Assembly: GCF_025370755.1 (NCBI RefSeq)
Contig: NZ_JAMXFC010000006.1
Span: 1 to 64,000, forward strand
Direction: 5' to 3'
Source of the DNA: Laspinema sp. D2d
GTDB taxonomy: Bacteria > Cyanobacteriota > Cyanobacteriia > Cyanobacteriales > Laspinemataceae
DNA: 64,000 nucleotides
In this document: piece after piece, positions 1 through 8,889 of the stretch
Layout: every line of letters begins with the position of its first letter
Position numbering within the stretch: position 1 is the first letter of the stretch
Notes under the pieces: model-generated
Database searches by the model: none
What the model was told of the DNA's origin: nothing
The model's input: only the letters and a program-made list of their open reading frames with translations
Translations under genes and position numbers: made by a program

Positions 1-2
1 GC

Positions 3-563
3 ATTTTAGAACAGGTCAAAAAAAAAGTGGGAGATCTAGAAGTAGTCAAAGAAATACTCACGGTTTATGAGTTAACAATAGATAGCACTGAACAGCCCAT
101 AGAACGGCCCACTGACAACGAAGAGCAAAAATAACACTTTTCAGGAAAGAAGAAAACTCATACTCTTAAAAATCAGTTAATTGTTCTCCCCAAAGGTAAA
201 GATATTGTGGATATAAAAATTGGGAAAAAAGGACCAGTTAGTGACATAAAAATATTTAAAGAGCAGCAAACAAAGTTTGACCCCAATCAAAAGTTTAAAG
301 GGGACAAGGCTTATGTCGGGGGATTTCAAATCTCTACTCCCCATAAAAAGCCTAGAAATCAAGAACTAAGTATCGAACAGAAAGAAGAAAATAAAGTGTT
401 TTCATCTAAGCGAATTTTTGTAGAACATCTAATTAGAAAGCTAAAAATTTTCCGTGTTGCTTCCGAAAGATTTAGGCTAAAGCGCTCAAATTACGAGTCG
501 GTAATTTCTACGGTGTGTGGTTTGGTAAGATTACAAATAGGGGCCTTAATTTTGCCTAACTAA
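3..563 (+). pseudogene. degenerate DDE transposase (IS5-like, DDE_Tnp_4 type), 5' end outside window
   Basis: One reading frame is open from the window edge to 563 except for an in-frame TAA at 132-134. Downstream of the stop it reads GKKKTHTLKNQ, GDKAYVGG and then SKRIFVEHLIRKLKIF, the order seen in the C-terminal half of IS5-group (DDE_Tnp_4/HARBI1-like) transposases. The VEH...RLK-like helix carries the final acidic residue of the DDE triad (E of FVEH). The stop falls just before the GKKKTHTLK stretch. The reading before it (residues VYELTIDSTEQPIERP) also fits the family, so one damaged gene is more likely than two. An ATG at 207 lies inside the domain and is not a credible start. No terminal repeats could be assigned. 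Family assignment is from motif memory. Confidence 0.7.
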
Positions 564-734
564 AACTTGTAAATTGTCAACTGCATATACCGATTAATAA
601 GGGCCAATAATTTGGCGATTTTTAACTCAAATCTCCTTAAACCCCTATATTCTCGTAAAAAATCAATGCAGATGAAAAATAACCGATAAGTTTAGAATCT
701 TTTTCTGGTAATGTTTTGGAGTTTTTGGAGATGT

Positions 735-1160
735 CTATTGCCCATGAACATGAAACGATGTTGAATCAAGCTGCTTACTCTGGGTATTTACTCGGAACTT
801 TTTAGCCGCAGCCAAGGCTACTTTGACAAATAGTTGAGTGATGCCTACTTTATAGAGTTCATCTAGGACTCTACCTAATCGGTCATCATTGAGCAACTCT
901 GGTGTTATCCCCTCGGATAGAAGATGTTCTGTGGCTTTGCCGACAAAGAATTGGGAAAATAAGTACAAGGGGGCGCTCACCAACCCTAAACCATTGAGAA
1001 TCATTGCTTTGACCACGATTCCTGGACTTACCAGGGTGAGGGGGTGGGGTTCGAGTTCCCGGTTAATCAGCTCGACGAGTCCTATCTCATCAATGATGCC
1101 CGCGACTATGCCACAGTGGTCAATATCGTGTACTATGATGTTAGATGCTATGTCTGTCAT
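735..1160 (-). pseudogene. IS1634-family transposase fragment (N-terminal DUF4277 region only)
   Basis: The 141-residue product begins MTDIASNIIVHDIDHCG and contains GLVELIN, ELEPHPLTLVSPG and DDRLGRVLD, typical of the N-terminal DUF4277 region of IS1634-family transposases. It stops right after LDSTSFHVHGQ. Complete members run to roughly 500-600 residues, with the rest of the DDE catalytic core downstream, so about three quarters is missing and it cannot transpose. The N-terminal end faces the RTX gene to the right, where the element's outer end probably lies between about 1166 and 1212. The AT-rich stretch 564-734 to the left shows no recognisable transposase continuation. The exact element and its terminal repeats are not identified. 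Confidence 0.75.
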
Positions 1161-1243
1161 GGTTTTAGAATATTCCTAGCTCTCCCATTTTACCTGCGGA
1201 ATGTAGGTTCAATGGATTTGGCGGCAAGGACTTCCTACATGGA

Positions 1244-1990
1244 TTGTCCGGTAACGATAACCTCTTGGGAAGTGAGGGCAATGATCTCATTCACGGTAAC
1301 CGAGGTAATGATTACATCGAAGGCGGTAACGGCAATGATGTAATTCATGCGGGTAAAGATGATGATGTTATCCTCGGTGGCGAGGGAGATGATCAGTTGT
1401 ATGCCAATTACGGCAACGATATCATCCTTGCAGGTAATGGCAACAACTTCGCCAATGGGAACCAAGGCGATGACATTGTAAAGGGAGGCAATGACAACGA
1501 TATCTTACATGGAGGTAAAGGAGATGATACCGTCATGGGCGAAAATGGCACAGACCTTTTGTTTGGTGACCTGGGCAATGATATAATCTGTGCGGGTAGT
1601 GGCAATGATTTCGTCTCTGGCAACCAAGGCGATGATACTTTAGAAGGTGGTGATGGGGAGGATGTGCTTTGGGGTGGCAAAGATAATGATATCCTTATCG
1701 GTGGCAATGGTGATGACTGGTTGTTCGGAGATTTAGGATATGATCTTGTCATGGGCGGTGCAGGAGGCGATCGCTTTGTAATTCGCCACCATGCGGGAAC
1801 CGATTTAATTCTTGACTTTACCGATGGAGAGGATTTAATCGGGTTAGTACAAGGATTAACTTTTAATGATTTAACCCTGACTCAGCAGAACAACAGCATA
1901 TGGATTTATGCTGGAAATGACTTACTCGGCATTCTCAATGGTCTCAATGCTTCTACCCTGAATCAGCAGGATTTCTTTACGGTTGTTTAA
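1244..1990 (+). CDS. RTX (hemolysin-type calcium-binding) repeat protein, probably 5'-truncated
   Basis: The product is almost entirely glycine/aspartate nonapeptide repeats of the GGxGxDxLx type (for example GNDVIHAGKDDDVILGG and GGNGDDWLFGD), about residues 1-180. It ends in a non-repetitive C-terminal domain (LILDFTDGEDLIGL...FFTVV) like that of many secreted RTX proteins, where the repeats bind calcium and the tail carries the type I secretion signal. The only usable start is TTG at 1244, but the frame is open from 1169 and the upstream residues (FNGFGGKDFLHG) are already RTX repeat. The natural start is therefore missing, most simply because the adjacent IS1634-type element cut the gene. 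No export ATPase gene is nearby. Expression is doubtful. Confidence 0.75.
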   Translation: MSGNDNLLGSEGNDLIHGNRGNDYIEGGNGNDVIHAGKDDDVILGGEGDDQLYANYGNDIILAGNGNNFANGNQGDDIVKGGNDNDILHGGKGDDTVMGENGTDLLFGDLGNDIICAGSGNDFVSGNQGDDTLEGGDGEDVLWGGKDNDILIGGNGDDWLFGDLGYDLVMGGAGGDRFVIRHHAGTDLILDFTDGEDLIGLVQGLTFNDLTLTQQNNSIWIYAGNDLLGILNGLNASTLNQQDFFTVV

Positions 1991-2016
1991 CCAATCTGAT
2001 CCAATTTTTACGGGAG

Positions 2017-2044
2017 GGACAGGGTAATGCCTTGTCCTTTTTTT
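2017..2044 (+). terminator. intrinsic terminator after the RTX gene
   Basis: An 8-bp stem with one G-U pair (GGACAGGG / CCTTGTCC, 5-base loop at 2025-2029) is followed directly by seven T residues (2038-2044), 26 bases after the RTX stop codon. Confidence 0.75.
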
Positions 2045-2163
2045 CTATTTGAATTTCCTGAATGCGTTTATTACCAGATAGAAAGGTAAAAAAGAGCGTC
2101 ACACCCCCTCATCGGGAATCAATCGGTTAAAATAGAACCACAACTTTATCAATTCCCCAAATT

Positions 2164-2898
2164 ATGGTAAATTACAATTTTCTGCAAAATTTACCTGATG
2201 CAGATGAACTACCAGACTCTGATGATACTCCGGTGGATAACGAACTGCAAGCTTTAGTTCCGGGCTTACTCCGAGCCATTTTAAGCTATCTTTGGTCCAG
2301 TCGCCAAGATTGGTTTTTTGGGTTCAATATGGGGGTTTACCATGCTACGGGAGAGAATCCCCGGGTGGCGATCGTCCCCGATGGGTTTCTGAGTTTGGGA
2401 GTACCGCATCGGCGTGACTCCGAGGGACGCAAAAGTTATATTGTTTGGTTGGAAAATAACATTCCGCCCATTTTTGTTTTAGAATGCGTTTCCCATACTT
2501 ATGGGGCAGAATACGATGACAAAATGAAAATTTATGCTAAGATGGGAGTTAGCTACTATGCAATTTATAATCCCAATTTTTACCGACGCGATCGCCATGA
2601 AGTTTTCGAGGTGTATCAGTTAGTCGATGGAGACTATATCCGCCTATCTGGGGAACCCGTTTGGATGCCGGAAATTGGATTAGCCATTGGACGCGGAATC
2701 GGGACGTTTGAAAATTGGCAGCGGGAGTGGTTGTACTGGTACGATGCTGAGGGGAACCGATATCCCACCCCGGAGGAAATTGCCTACCGGGAACGCCAAC
2801 GGGCGGATGCAGAACAGCAACGGGCGGAGGCAGAACGCCAACGGGCCGATCGCCTCGCCCAACTCCTGAAAGAACAAGGTATTAATCTTGATGACTAA
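2164..2898 (+). CDS. Uma2 family (DUF820) putative endonuclease
   Basis: A 244-residue soluble protein of the Uma2/DUF820 family, very numerous in filamentous cyanobacteria and predicted to have a PD-(D/E)XK restriction-endonuclease fold. The supporting core is VAIVPDGFLSLG followed by PPIFVLECVSHTYGAEYDDK, giving the spaced acidic residues and lysine expected of the fold. The last 40 residues are an RQRADAEQQRAEAERQ-type charged heptad stretch, probably coiled coil, ending in LAQLLKEQGINLDD, a common tail in this family. It stands alone between a terminator and the convergent ilvD. The biological role of Uma2 proteins is not established. A second, shorter member lies at 23829-24365. Confidence 0.85.
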   Translation: MVNYNFLQNLPDADELPDSDDTPVDNELQALVPGLLRAILSYLWSSRQDWFFGFNMGVYHATGENPRVAIVPDGFLSLGVPHRRDSEGRKSYIVWLENNIPPIFVLECVSHTYGAEYDDKMKIYAKMGVSYYAIYNPNFYRRDRHEVFEVYQLVDGDYIRLSGEPVWMPEIGLAIGRGIGTFENWQREWLYWYDAEGNRYPTPEEIAYRERQRADAEQQRAEAERQRADRLAQLLKEQGINLDD

Positions 2899-2951
2899 GC
2901 CAAATCAAGAGGGACAAGGCATTACCTTCTCCCTCTCTCACAACAGGCTAA

Positions 2952-4634
2952 TTACAAATCTAAATCTGTAACTGCACCGAGACTGCTAGATGAAACTAAC
3001 TTAGCATATTTCGCGAGTACCCCTTTTGTATAACGGGGGGCGCGAGGTTGCCAGTTGGCATGACGACGGGCTAATTCCTCATCGGATATATTTAACTGCA
3101 ACTTACGATCGCGGGCATCGATGGTAATCATATCCCCTTCTTCCACTAAGGCGATCGCCCCGCCGACGGCAGCTTCAGGGGCAACGTGACCCACCACTAG
3201 ACCGTAAGTCCCTCCGGAGAAACGGCCATCGGTGATTAATCCCACCTTATCCCCTAAACCTGCGCCAATAATGGCCGAAGTCGGGGCCAGCATTTCCCGC
3301 ATTCCCGGTCCGCCTTTCGGACCTTCATAGCGGACCACCACCACATCACCGGCACTAATTTTGCCATCCAAAATTGCTTTGAGGCACTCTTCCTCGGAAT
3401 CAAATACCCGGGCGGGACCCTCAATTACCGGCGTTTTCACCCCGCTAATTTTAGCAACAGCCCCTTCAGAGGCGAGATTGCCTTTCAGAATCGCCAAGTG
3501 ACCCTGACGATACATCGGGTTATCCCAGGGACGAATTACATCCTGTCCTGTTGGGGGTTCGGCGGGAATATCCACCAACAATTCTGCAACGGTTTGGCCG
3601 GTAATAGTTAGCGCGTCTCCATGCAATAAATCATGGACCAGGAGCATTTTCATCACCTGGGGAATGCCGCCTGCTTTGTGAAGGTCCGTTGCCACATAGC
3701 GCCCACTGGGTTTGAGGTCACAGAGCACCGGAACTCTACCGCGAATGGTTTCAAAATCATCCAGGGTGAGGGGGACTCCCATCGCCCGGGCGATCGCCAG
3801 TAAATGGAGCACCGAATTTGTGGAACCCCCAACCGCCATAATCACCGCAATGGCATTTTCAAACGCCTTGCGGGTGAGAATCTGACTGGGCAAAATTTGC
3901 TTACGAATGGCCTCGACTAAGACATGAGCCGATTTTTGGGTACTGTCGGCCTTTTCTGCATCTTCTGCGGCCATTGTCGAGGAGTACATCAAGCTCATCC
4001 CCATTGCTTCAAAGGCGGAAGACATGGTATTGGCTGTGTACATCCCACCACAGGAACCCGCACCAGGACAGGCATGGCGTTCCACTTGTAGCAGTTGCTC
4101 TTCGTCAATTTTACCGGCGCTGTATTCCCCAACTGCCTCAAACGCACTGACGACAGTGAGGTCTTTTCCGTCCAAATGACCCGGTTTGATGGTACCGCCA
4201 TAGACAAAAATTGCGGGAATATTCATGCGGGCGATCGCCAACATGGCCCCCGGCATATTTTTATCGCATCCGCCAATAGCTAGGACCCCATCCAGACTCT
4301 GACCATTACAAACGGTTTCAATGGAGTCCGCAATCACTTCGCGGGACACCAGGGAATATTTCATCCCCTCGGTTCCCATTGAGATGCCATCACTAATCGT
4401 AATCGTGCCAAAAATTTGAGGCATTCCCCCGGCCTCACGAACCCCATTTTCCGCCCGTTTTGCCAGGATATCCAGCCCCATATTGCAGGGAGTAATGGTA
4501 CTGAATCCATTGGCAACACCGACAATCGGTTTGACGAAATCGGGGTCAGAAAAACCAACCGCCCGCAACATAGCTCGGTTGGGCGATCGCGCGTGTCCTT
4601 GGGTGACGGCTTGACTTCTAAGGTTATCAGGCAT
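2952..4634 (-). CDS. ilvD: dihydroxy-acid dehydratase
   Basis: IlvD dehydrates 2,3-dihydroxy-3-methylbutanoate (and the methylpentanoate) to the 2-oxo acids that give valine and isoleucine, and supplies leucine precursors; it acts in the cytosol with an Fe-S cluster. The 560-residue length is normal. Visible signatures are the cluster cysteines in [10 protein letters not shown] and [14 protein letters not shown], the GGSTNSVLH motif in the middle, and [11 protein letters not shown] plus GHVAPEA near the C-terminus. The start gives [13 protein letters not shown]. It is monocistronic here. leuA, which continues the branched-chain pathway, is about 17 kb away in the same window. Confidence 0.97.
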   Translation of the reverse strand: MPDNLRSQAVTQGHARSPNRAMLRAVGFSDPDFVKPIVGVANGFSTITPCNMGLDILAKRAENGVREAGGMPQIFGTITISDGISMGTEGMKYSLVSREVIADSIETVCNGQSLDGVLAIGGCDKNMPGAMLAIARMNIPAIFVYGGTIKPGHLDGKDLTVVSAFEAVGEYSAGKIDEEQLLQVERHACPGAGSCGGMYTANTMSSAFEAMGMSLMYSSTMAAEDAEKADSTQKSAHVLVEAIRKQILPSQILTRKAFENAIAVIMAVGGSTNSVLHLLAIARAMGVPLTLDDFETIRGRVPVLCDLKPSGRYVATDLHKAGGIPQVMKMLLVHDLLHGDALTITGQTVAELLVDIPAEPPTGQDVIRPWDNPMYRQGHLAILKGNLASEGAVAKISGVKTPVIEGPARVFDSEEECLKAILDGKISAGDVVVVRYEGPKGGPGMREMLAPTSAIIGAGLGDKVGLITDGRFSGGTYGLVVGHVAPEAAVGGAIALVEEGDMITIDARDRKLQLNISDEELARRHANWQPRAPRYTKGVLAKYAKLVSSSSLGAVTDLDL

Positions 4635-4782
4635 TCTTTTTTCCGGTAAACGAGAGCAAATCTCCAGGGGCTAATGTAGAGTAGGGTTTGGTTATAGCTG
4701 TTTGCCTCCCAACTTTCGCTTCTCCCCCTAGGATCTATCTTTAGATTGTCTCAGAATCCCACCCCATTTGTCATTTCCCTTT

Positions 4783-4880
4783 CCCCATCTCCCCAATCCC
4801 CCCAATCTCCCCCATCTCCCCCATCCTCCCCATCTCCCCCATCTCCCCATCTCCCCATCTCCCCATCTCCCCATCTCCCC
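4783..4880. repeat. low-complexity CCCCATCT / CCCCAATC repeat tract
   Basis: About 100 bases made of 8-11 base variants of CCCCATCT, CCCCAATC and CCCCCATCTC with almost no G on the + strand. It lies between the start of ilvD (transcribed away) and the first pentapeptide gene. Its purity and strand asymmetry mark it as a simple-sequence (minisatellite-like) tract prone to slippage. The frame open through it on the minus strand would encode only Gly/Trp/Arg/Glu repeats and is not taken as a gene. Confidence 0.85.
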
Positions 4881-4988
4881 TTTCCCACTTTCAATTCCTC
4901 TTAAAAGTGATTTGTGACATTGAAGACGATACATTGGAAGCACCCACCACTAGACTTGCACAGAGCGATAGCAAAGAGGCGACAGGAC

Positions 4989-5828
4989 ATGGATGTAAAT
5001 GAATTACTAGAGCGATATGCAACTGGAGAACGAGATTTTCGGAACCTAAACTTGATTGGTGCCAACTTAGCCGGGTTGGACTTAAGTGAAGTTACTTTTC
5101 GCGATGCTGACTTACGTCAGGCCAACCTGACCGCGACCAAACTCACGGGGGCAAACCTGCGAGAAGCTAATCTCGTGGGGGTTACCCTTCATCAAGCCAA
5201 CTTGCGAGAAGCCAATCTGATTAATGCCAACTTAAGTAGAGCAGACTTAAGTGAAGCAGACCTAAGTTTGGCAAATATTAGCCGAGCCATTGTAGAACGA
5301 GCCAATTTACAGAAAGCTAAAATGGTACAGGCTCTTGCCAGCGAGACTAGGCTGGGTTGGGCAAATCTCAAAGAAGCAACCTTGAATCAGGCCAATCTCA
5401 GTCGAGCGAACTTAAGTGAATCCGACTTGACCGGCGCGAATTTAGAAGGGGCCAACCTAACGATCGCCATTTTGATTCAGGCGATTATGGAAAAGGTGAA
5501 TCTGACCAATGCTACTTTAAATGGAGCCAACTTAACGGGGGTCAATCTCCGAGAGTCTGACTTGAGTCGGGCCAATATGAGTGGATCCAATCTAGCCGGA
5601 GCGGACTTAACAAAAAGCCAACTCCGGGGAACCAACGTGAGTTGGACCACCATGCGCGGGACGAATTTAGAAGGAGCCAGTCTATATCGCGCTAACTTGG
5701 GTTGGTCCAACCTCACGGGAGCCAACCTCACCAATGCAATTTTAATGGATACGAATCTGTATCGGACAAACCTCCGGGATGTCAACTTGACGGGAGCCAT
5801 TATGCCCAATGGGTTGACCCACCAATAG
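4989..5828 (+). CDS. pentapeptide-repeat protein (paralogue 1)
   Basis: About 250 of 279 residues are tandem A(D/N)LXX pentapeptides (ANLREANLVGVTLHQ...), which fold into a right-handed quadrilateral beta helix. No catalytic residues or signal peptide are seen. The start is set at ATG 4989 because the first residues, MDVNELLERYATGERDFR, match the N-terminal cap of the paralogues at 7885 and 9547 and GAGG lies about 10 bases upstream; the frame extends to an ATG at 4914 but those 25 residues have no counterpart in the third paralogue. It ends in LTGAIMPNGLTHQ, resembling the end of paralogue 2 (FTGAVMPDGTLHS). Function unknown: cyanobacterial pentapeptide proteins are suspected scaffolds or binding surfaces. 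Confidence 0.88.
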   Translation: MDVNELLERYATGERDFRNLNLIGANLAGLDLSEVTFRDADLRQANLTATKLTGANLREANLVGVTLHQANLREANLINANLSRADLSEADLSLANISRAIVERANLQKAKMVQALASETRLGWANLKEATLNQANLSRANLSESDLTGANLEGANLTIAILIQAIMEKVNLTNATLNGANLTGVNLRESDLSRANMSGSNLAGADLTKSQLRGTNVSWTTMRGTNLEGASLYRANLGWSNLTGANLTNAILMDTNLYRTNLRDVNLTGAIMPNGLTHQ

Positions 5829-6204
5829 CACCTGTTGCGTGAGTTGCCCAGGTATTTTGCCTCTTTTGACGGGAGGCAGTCCGAATTGTCCTGGAATTGA
5901 GCGCCTAGGGTCTGGGATCAGCCAGTCCCCTGCTTAGGGTGCAAAGGCATCAGGTATCGACCCTCCAACCGTTGCGATCGGACCTCGAACAATTGGCCCT
6001 GTTGTCCAGTCTATCTTCTCTAGGGGCAACATTCACAGCACTGACCCGATGTGCTGTAACCCCTATCTACTGAGTTTTTACCCCGTTTGGCGCGATCGCT
6101 GAAACGGGGATGACGGGGCGATCGCCCCAGACTATATTTTAAAAACGTTTCGTGCCACGTTTGGCCGCATCACGGGTGCAGGAGCCTTTGTCAGGAATCG
6201 AGCG
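5829..6204. other. gene-free stretch between pentapeptide gene 1 and a secreted-protein gene
   Basis: The 376 bases hold no convincing reading frame. Around 6088-6130 two HIP1-containing segments (CGCGATCGCTG and GGGGCGATCGCCCC) lie close together; the second is a perfect 14-bp palindrome without a T-run. No promoter motif stands out. Confidence 0.5.
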
Positions 6205-6849
6205 ATGATTTTGATTAGTCAGGTTAGCGTCATCAGTCTTGTCCTCATGGGACTTTCGGTTATATTCGTGCATTCTCCCGCCTTCTCTCATCCCCAGGCT
6301 ATCGGACCCAACCCCGGTCCGGTGTCCCTACTCTCGATCATTCGAGAGTCTAACCCCTTTGAAGAACCCACCCTTAACCCAGAAAACATCCCCTGCCGTC
6401 AGGAACCCATCGGCTTAGGAATTCCTGGATTTCAACCGGGAATTCATCAAGATTCAGTCTTCCGAATGTTTGGCTTTCCCAGTCAAACTCTGCCCGGATA
6501 TTGGCCCAATACTCACGCCGTCAGTTATGACCTGATCCCTCATGAGGTCAGTCTCGGATTCCTGTTCGATCGCCAATCCCTACTCTTGCAGCAAACCGAA
6601 GCTTCCTTTGCTCAAAGCGTCAACACGGAAATTATTCTAGGTACCTTAAACAGTATGTTAGGTTGCCAGCTTAATGAAGAAATCTCCTCGGGATTTCAAC
6701 AAGTGTGGCGGGGTCAGGTACGCCGGTACAGCTTTGCGCTGGGTCACCTCAAAGGGGCGATCGAATGGGAGATTCGTCCCACCTCCTCGGGAAATCCACC
6801 AGCACAGCGCGTTTACATTGGAATTTGGCAAAAAGGTTTACACCGCTAA
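6205..6849 (+). CDS. hypothetical exported protein
   Basis: A 214-residue protein with no family I recognise. Residues 1-28 (MILISQVSVISLVLMGLS...HSPAFSHP) form a hydrophobic signal peptide with an AFS-H type cleavage site, so the mature protein is probably periplasmic or outer-membrane associated. The mature part has two cysteines, C64 in ENIPCRQ and C153 in LGCQLNEE, that could form a disulfide, and an aromatic/Gly-rich central region (MFGFPSQTLPGYWPNTHAVSYDL). The gene is 96 bases before the CBS-CP12 gene on the same strand, so co-transcription is possible but unproven. Confidence 0.7.
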   Translation: MILISQVSVISLVLMGLSVIFVHSPAFSHPQAIGPNPGPVSLLSIIRESNPFEEPTLNPENIPCRQEPIGLGIPGFQPGIHQDSVFRMFGFPSQTLPGYWPNTHAVSYDLIPHEVSLGFLFDRQSLLLQQTEASFAQSVNTEIILGTLNSMLGCQLNEEISSGFQQVWRGQVRRYSFALGHLKGAIEWEIRPTSSGNPPAQRVYIGIWQKGLHR

Positions 6850-6945
6850 CGGACTCAACTTGTTCCCTTTGCGCTGCGGATGCCCCATTCTATTATACGA
6901 TCGATCAAGAACCCTAAAAATAATTGGCCCCGAGGGGAAGTAAGA

Positions 6946-7560
6946 ATGATGAAAGCTCAAGATATCATGACCAAAGAGGTGGTGAGCATTCGCGGCTCTG
7001 CCACCGTTGCAGAAGCCGTTAAGCTCATGAAAGAAAAGGGCTTGCGGGCGTTAGTCGTATCCCGTCGCCATGATGGAGATGCCTATGGCATTGTGACCGA
7101 AACGGACATTGTTTACAAAGTAGCAGCGTTTGGACATGACCCGAAACAGATGCGGGTGTATGAAATTATGACCAAACCCTGTATCGTTGTCAATCCTGAT
7201 CTCGGTGTAGAATATGTGGCCCGGTTGTTCGCCAATACTGGGATTCGTCGTGCTCCGGTCATCAAAGGAGACTTGCTCGGAATTATTTCCGTGAGCGATA
7301 TTCTAACTAAGAGTGATTTTGTAGAGAAACCGAAAGTCAAACTGTTCGAGAGTGAACTGGAAAAAGCGGTTCAGGAAGCACGTGCTATCTGTGCAGAAAA
7401 AGGCCCAACTTCTAAAGAATGTGCGGCTGCTTGGGATGCAGTAGAGGAACTACAAGCTGAAGCGTCTCATCAACGGGCGATGAAACCCGTTAAGAGTGCA
7501 TTTGAGGAATACTGCGAAGAAAACCCCGAGGCAGATGAAGCTCGGCTGTATGACGTTTAA
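6946..7560 (+). CDS. CBS-domain pair fused to a CP12 domain
   Basis: Residues 1-120 are two CBS motifs (MTKEVVSIRGSATVAEAV...GIVTETDIV and MTKPCIVVNPDLG...GIISVSDIL), an adenine-nucleotide-sensing module. Residues about 132-204 are a CP12 domain: a cysteine pair (AICAEKGPTSKEC), the family core AWDAVEELQAE, and a tail CEENPEADEARLYD. CP12 is the redox-controlled scaffold that binds GAPDH and phosphoribulokinase to switch off the Calvin cycle in the dark; CBS-CP12 fusions are known in cyanobacteria. The usual tail has a second cysteine (ECRxYD), here replaced by alanine (EARLYD), so the C-terminal disulfide cannot form. ATG 6946 is chosen because GAGGGG precedes it and CBS homology starts there. 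Confidence 0.88.
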   Translation: MMKAQDIMTKEVVSIRGSATVAEAVKLMKEKGLRALVVSRRHDGDAYGIVTETDIVYKVAAFGHDPKQMRVYEIMTKPCIVVNPDLGVEYVARLFANTGIRRAPVIKGDLLGIISVSDILTKSDFVEKPKVKLFESELEKAVQEARAICAEKGPTSKECAAAWDAVEELQAEASHQRAMKPVKSAFEEYCEENPEADEARLYDV

Positions 7561-7679
7561 GTTTCTAAGGCATTGAGGCGGGTTCGACGGGATGACATGA
7601 CGATGAGTTCAGGGATTCAAACCGATCGCTGATGATAATCCCTCCGATGTGCTAAGGTCGAATTCCTACAATTTTTAAG

Positions 7680-7718
7680 CTGTGCGATCGCATTTTTGGC
7701 GATCGCACAGTTGTTTTT
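7680..7718 (+). terminator. intrinsic terminator built from two HIP1 octamers
   Basis: A perfect 12-bp stem, CTGTGCGATCGC (7680-7691) with GCGATCGCACAG (7699-7710), closes a 7-base loop and is followed by TTGTTTTT. It sits about 120 bases after the CBS-CP12 stop. Both arms contain the HIP1 octamer. Confidence 0.8.
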
Positions 7719-7884
7719 ATTTGACTATTTAAGTGAGGGGCGCAACCCACATAGTTGATACCCGACAGCAAAACCTTAAAAGAAACCCATTATTTTACGA
7801 AATGTTTCGCAGAGTATGATATTGCCTACTCACCCGGGCATTCTAAATAATAGATATTTAGGGCAAAATAGGGCGAGGGCAATT

Positions 7885-8889
7885 ATGGATGGGTATGAAT
7901 TACTAAAACGCTACACGGCAGGCGATCGCGATTTTCGGGGTTGGAATCTGAATTTAGCCAACTTGATCGGCGCAACCCTGCAACAGGTGAACCTTTTCGG
8001 TGCAAATCTCATTGACGCATCCTTGGCGCGGGCTAATTTAAGTCGCTCCTTAATGATGGAAGTCCAATTATCCGGTGCATTTCTCTACGCCGCTGATTTA
8101 ACCTTCGTCAAATTAAAAGGCAGCCGACTAATTGAGGCAGATTTAACCAAAGCGAACCTCCAAGGCGCTCAGTTAGCCAATACCGATTTAACCGGCGCAA
8201 AACTCAGTGGTGCTATTCTCAAATGGGTCAATTTTTATCGCTCCAATTTAATGGGAGTTAACCTCTCCGGTGCTAACCTCAATGGAATTAATTTCCGAGG
8301 GGCAAATCTGACTCAGGCTAACTTGAATTGGAGTAACCTCAGTGGTGCTAGACTCAGCGGCGCTTGTCTCAAAGGCGCACTCTTAAACGGAGTGAAACTC
8401 ACCGGGGCTTTTTTAAATGGCCTCAATTTGGAAGGGATTAATTTTAGTGGACTCGAACTCAACGAGGCTAAATTAAGCGGAGCAAACCTGCGTGACTCTA
8501 ACTTTATGGGTGCAGATTTGCGGGATACTCAAATGCGATTTACCGATTTTGAAGGCGGAAATCTTAAACAAGCCAATCTACATGGCAGTATTCTCAAAGG
8601 GGGTCATTTCAGTCGGGCCAATTTGATGAAAACTGACCTCATGGAAGCCGACTTGCGCAATGCCGATCTCCGGGATGCTAATCTCAATTTAGCCAAATTA
8701 ACTGGAGCCGATCTCACCAATGCCAACTTAGAAGGGGCCTATTTATGGGGAGCTGACCTGGATGGCGCTTGCTTGCGGGGTGCAAATCTCCGGGGAGCCA
8801 GTCTGCGGGATGCGGCCCTGGTGGGTGCAGACTTGCAGGATGCGGATTTCACGGGTGCGGTGATGCCCGACGGAACTCTGCATTCCTAA
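7885..8889 (+). CDS. pentapeptide-repeat protein (paralogue 2)
   Basis: A 334-residue protein whose residues from about 24 onward are continuous A(N/D)LXX pentapeptides (for example ANLSRSLMMEVQLSG and ANLRGASLRDAALVG), forming a right-handed quadrilateral helix. The N-terminal cap MDGYELLKRYTAGDRDFRG is shared with the neighbours at 4989 and 9547, which supports ATG 7885 (preceded by CGAGGGC) rather than the upstream ATG at 7816. No signal peptide, membrane segment or enzymatic domain is present, so it is probably cytosolic. It sits behind a strong terminator and is transcribed separately from CBS-CP12. Function is not known. Confidence 0.88.
   Translation: MDGYELLKRYTAGDRDFRGWNLNLANLIGATLQQVNLFGANLIDASLARANLSRSLMMEVQLSGAFLYAADLTFVKLKGSRLIEADLTKANLQGAQLANTDLTGAKLSGAILKWVNFYRSNLMGVNLSGANLNGINFRGANLTQANLNWSNLSGARLSGACLKGALLNGVKLTGAFLNGLNLEGINFSGLELNEAKLSGANLRDSNFMGADLRDTQMRFTDFEGGNLKQANLHGSILKGGHFSRANLMKTDLMEADLRNADLRDANLNLAKLTGADLTNANLEGAYLWGADLDGACLRGANLRGASLRDAALVGADLQDADFTGAVMPDGTLHS

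Noticed and set aside
4728-4943. 71-codon minus-strand frame through the CCCCATCT tract
   Set aside because: It only translates the simple repeat into Gly/Trp/Arg/Glu strings.
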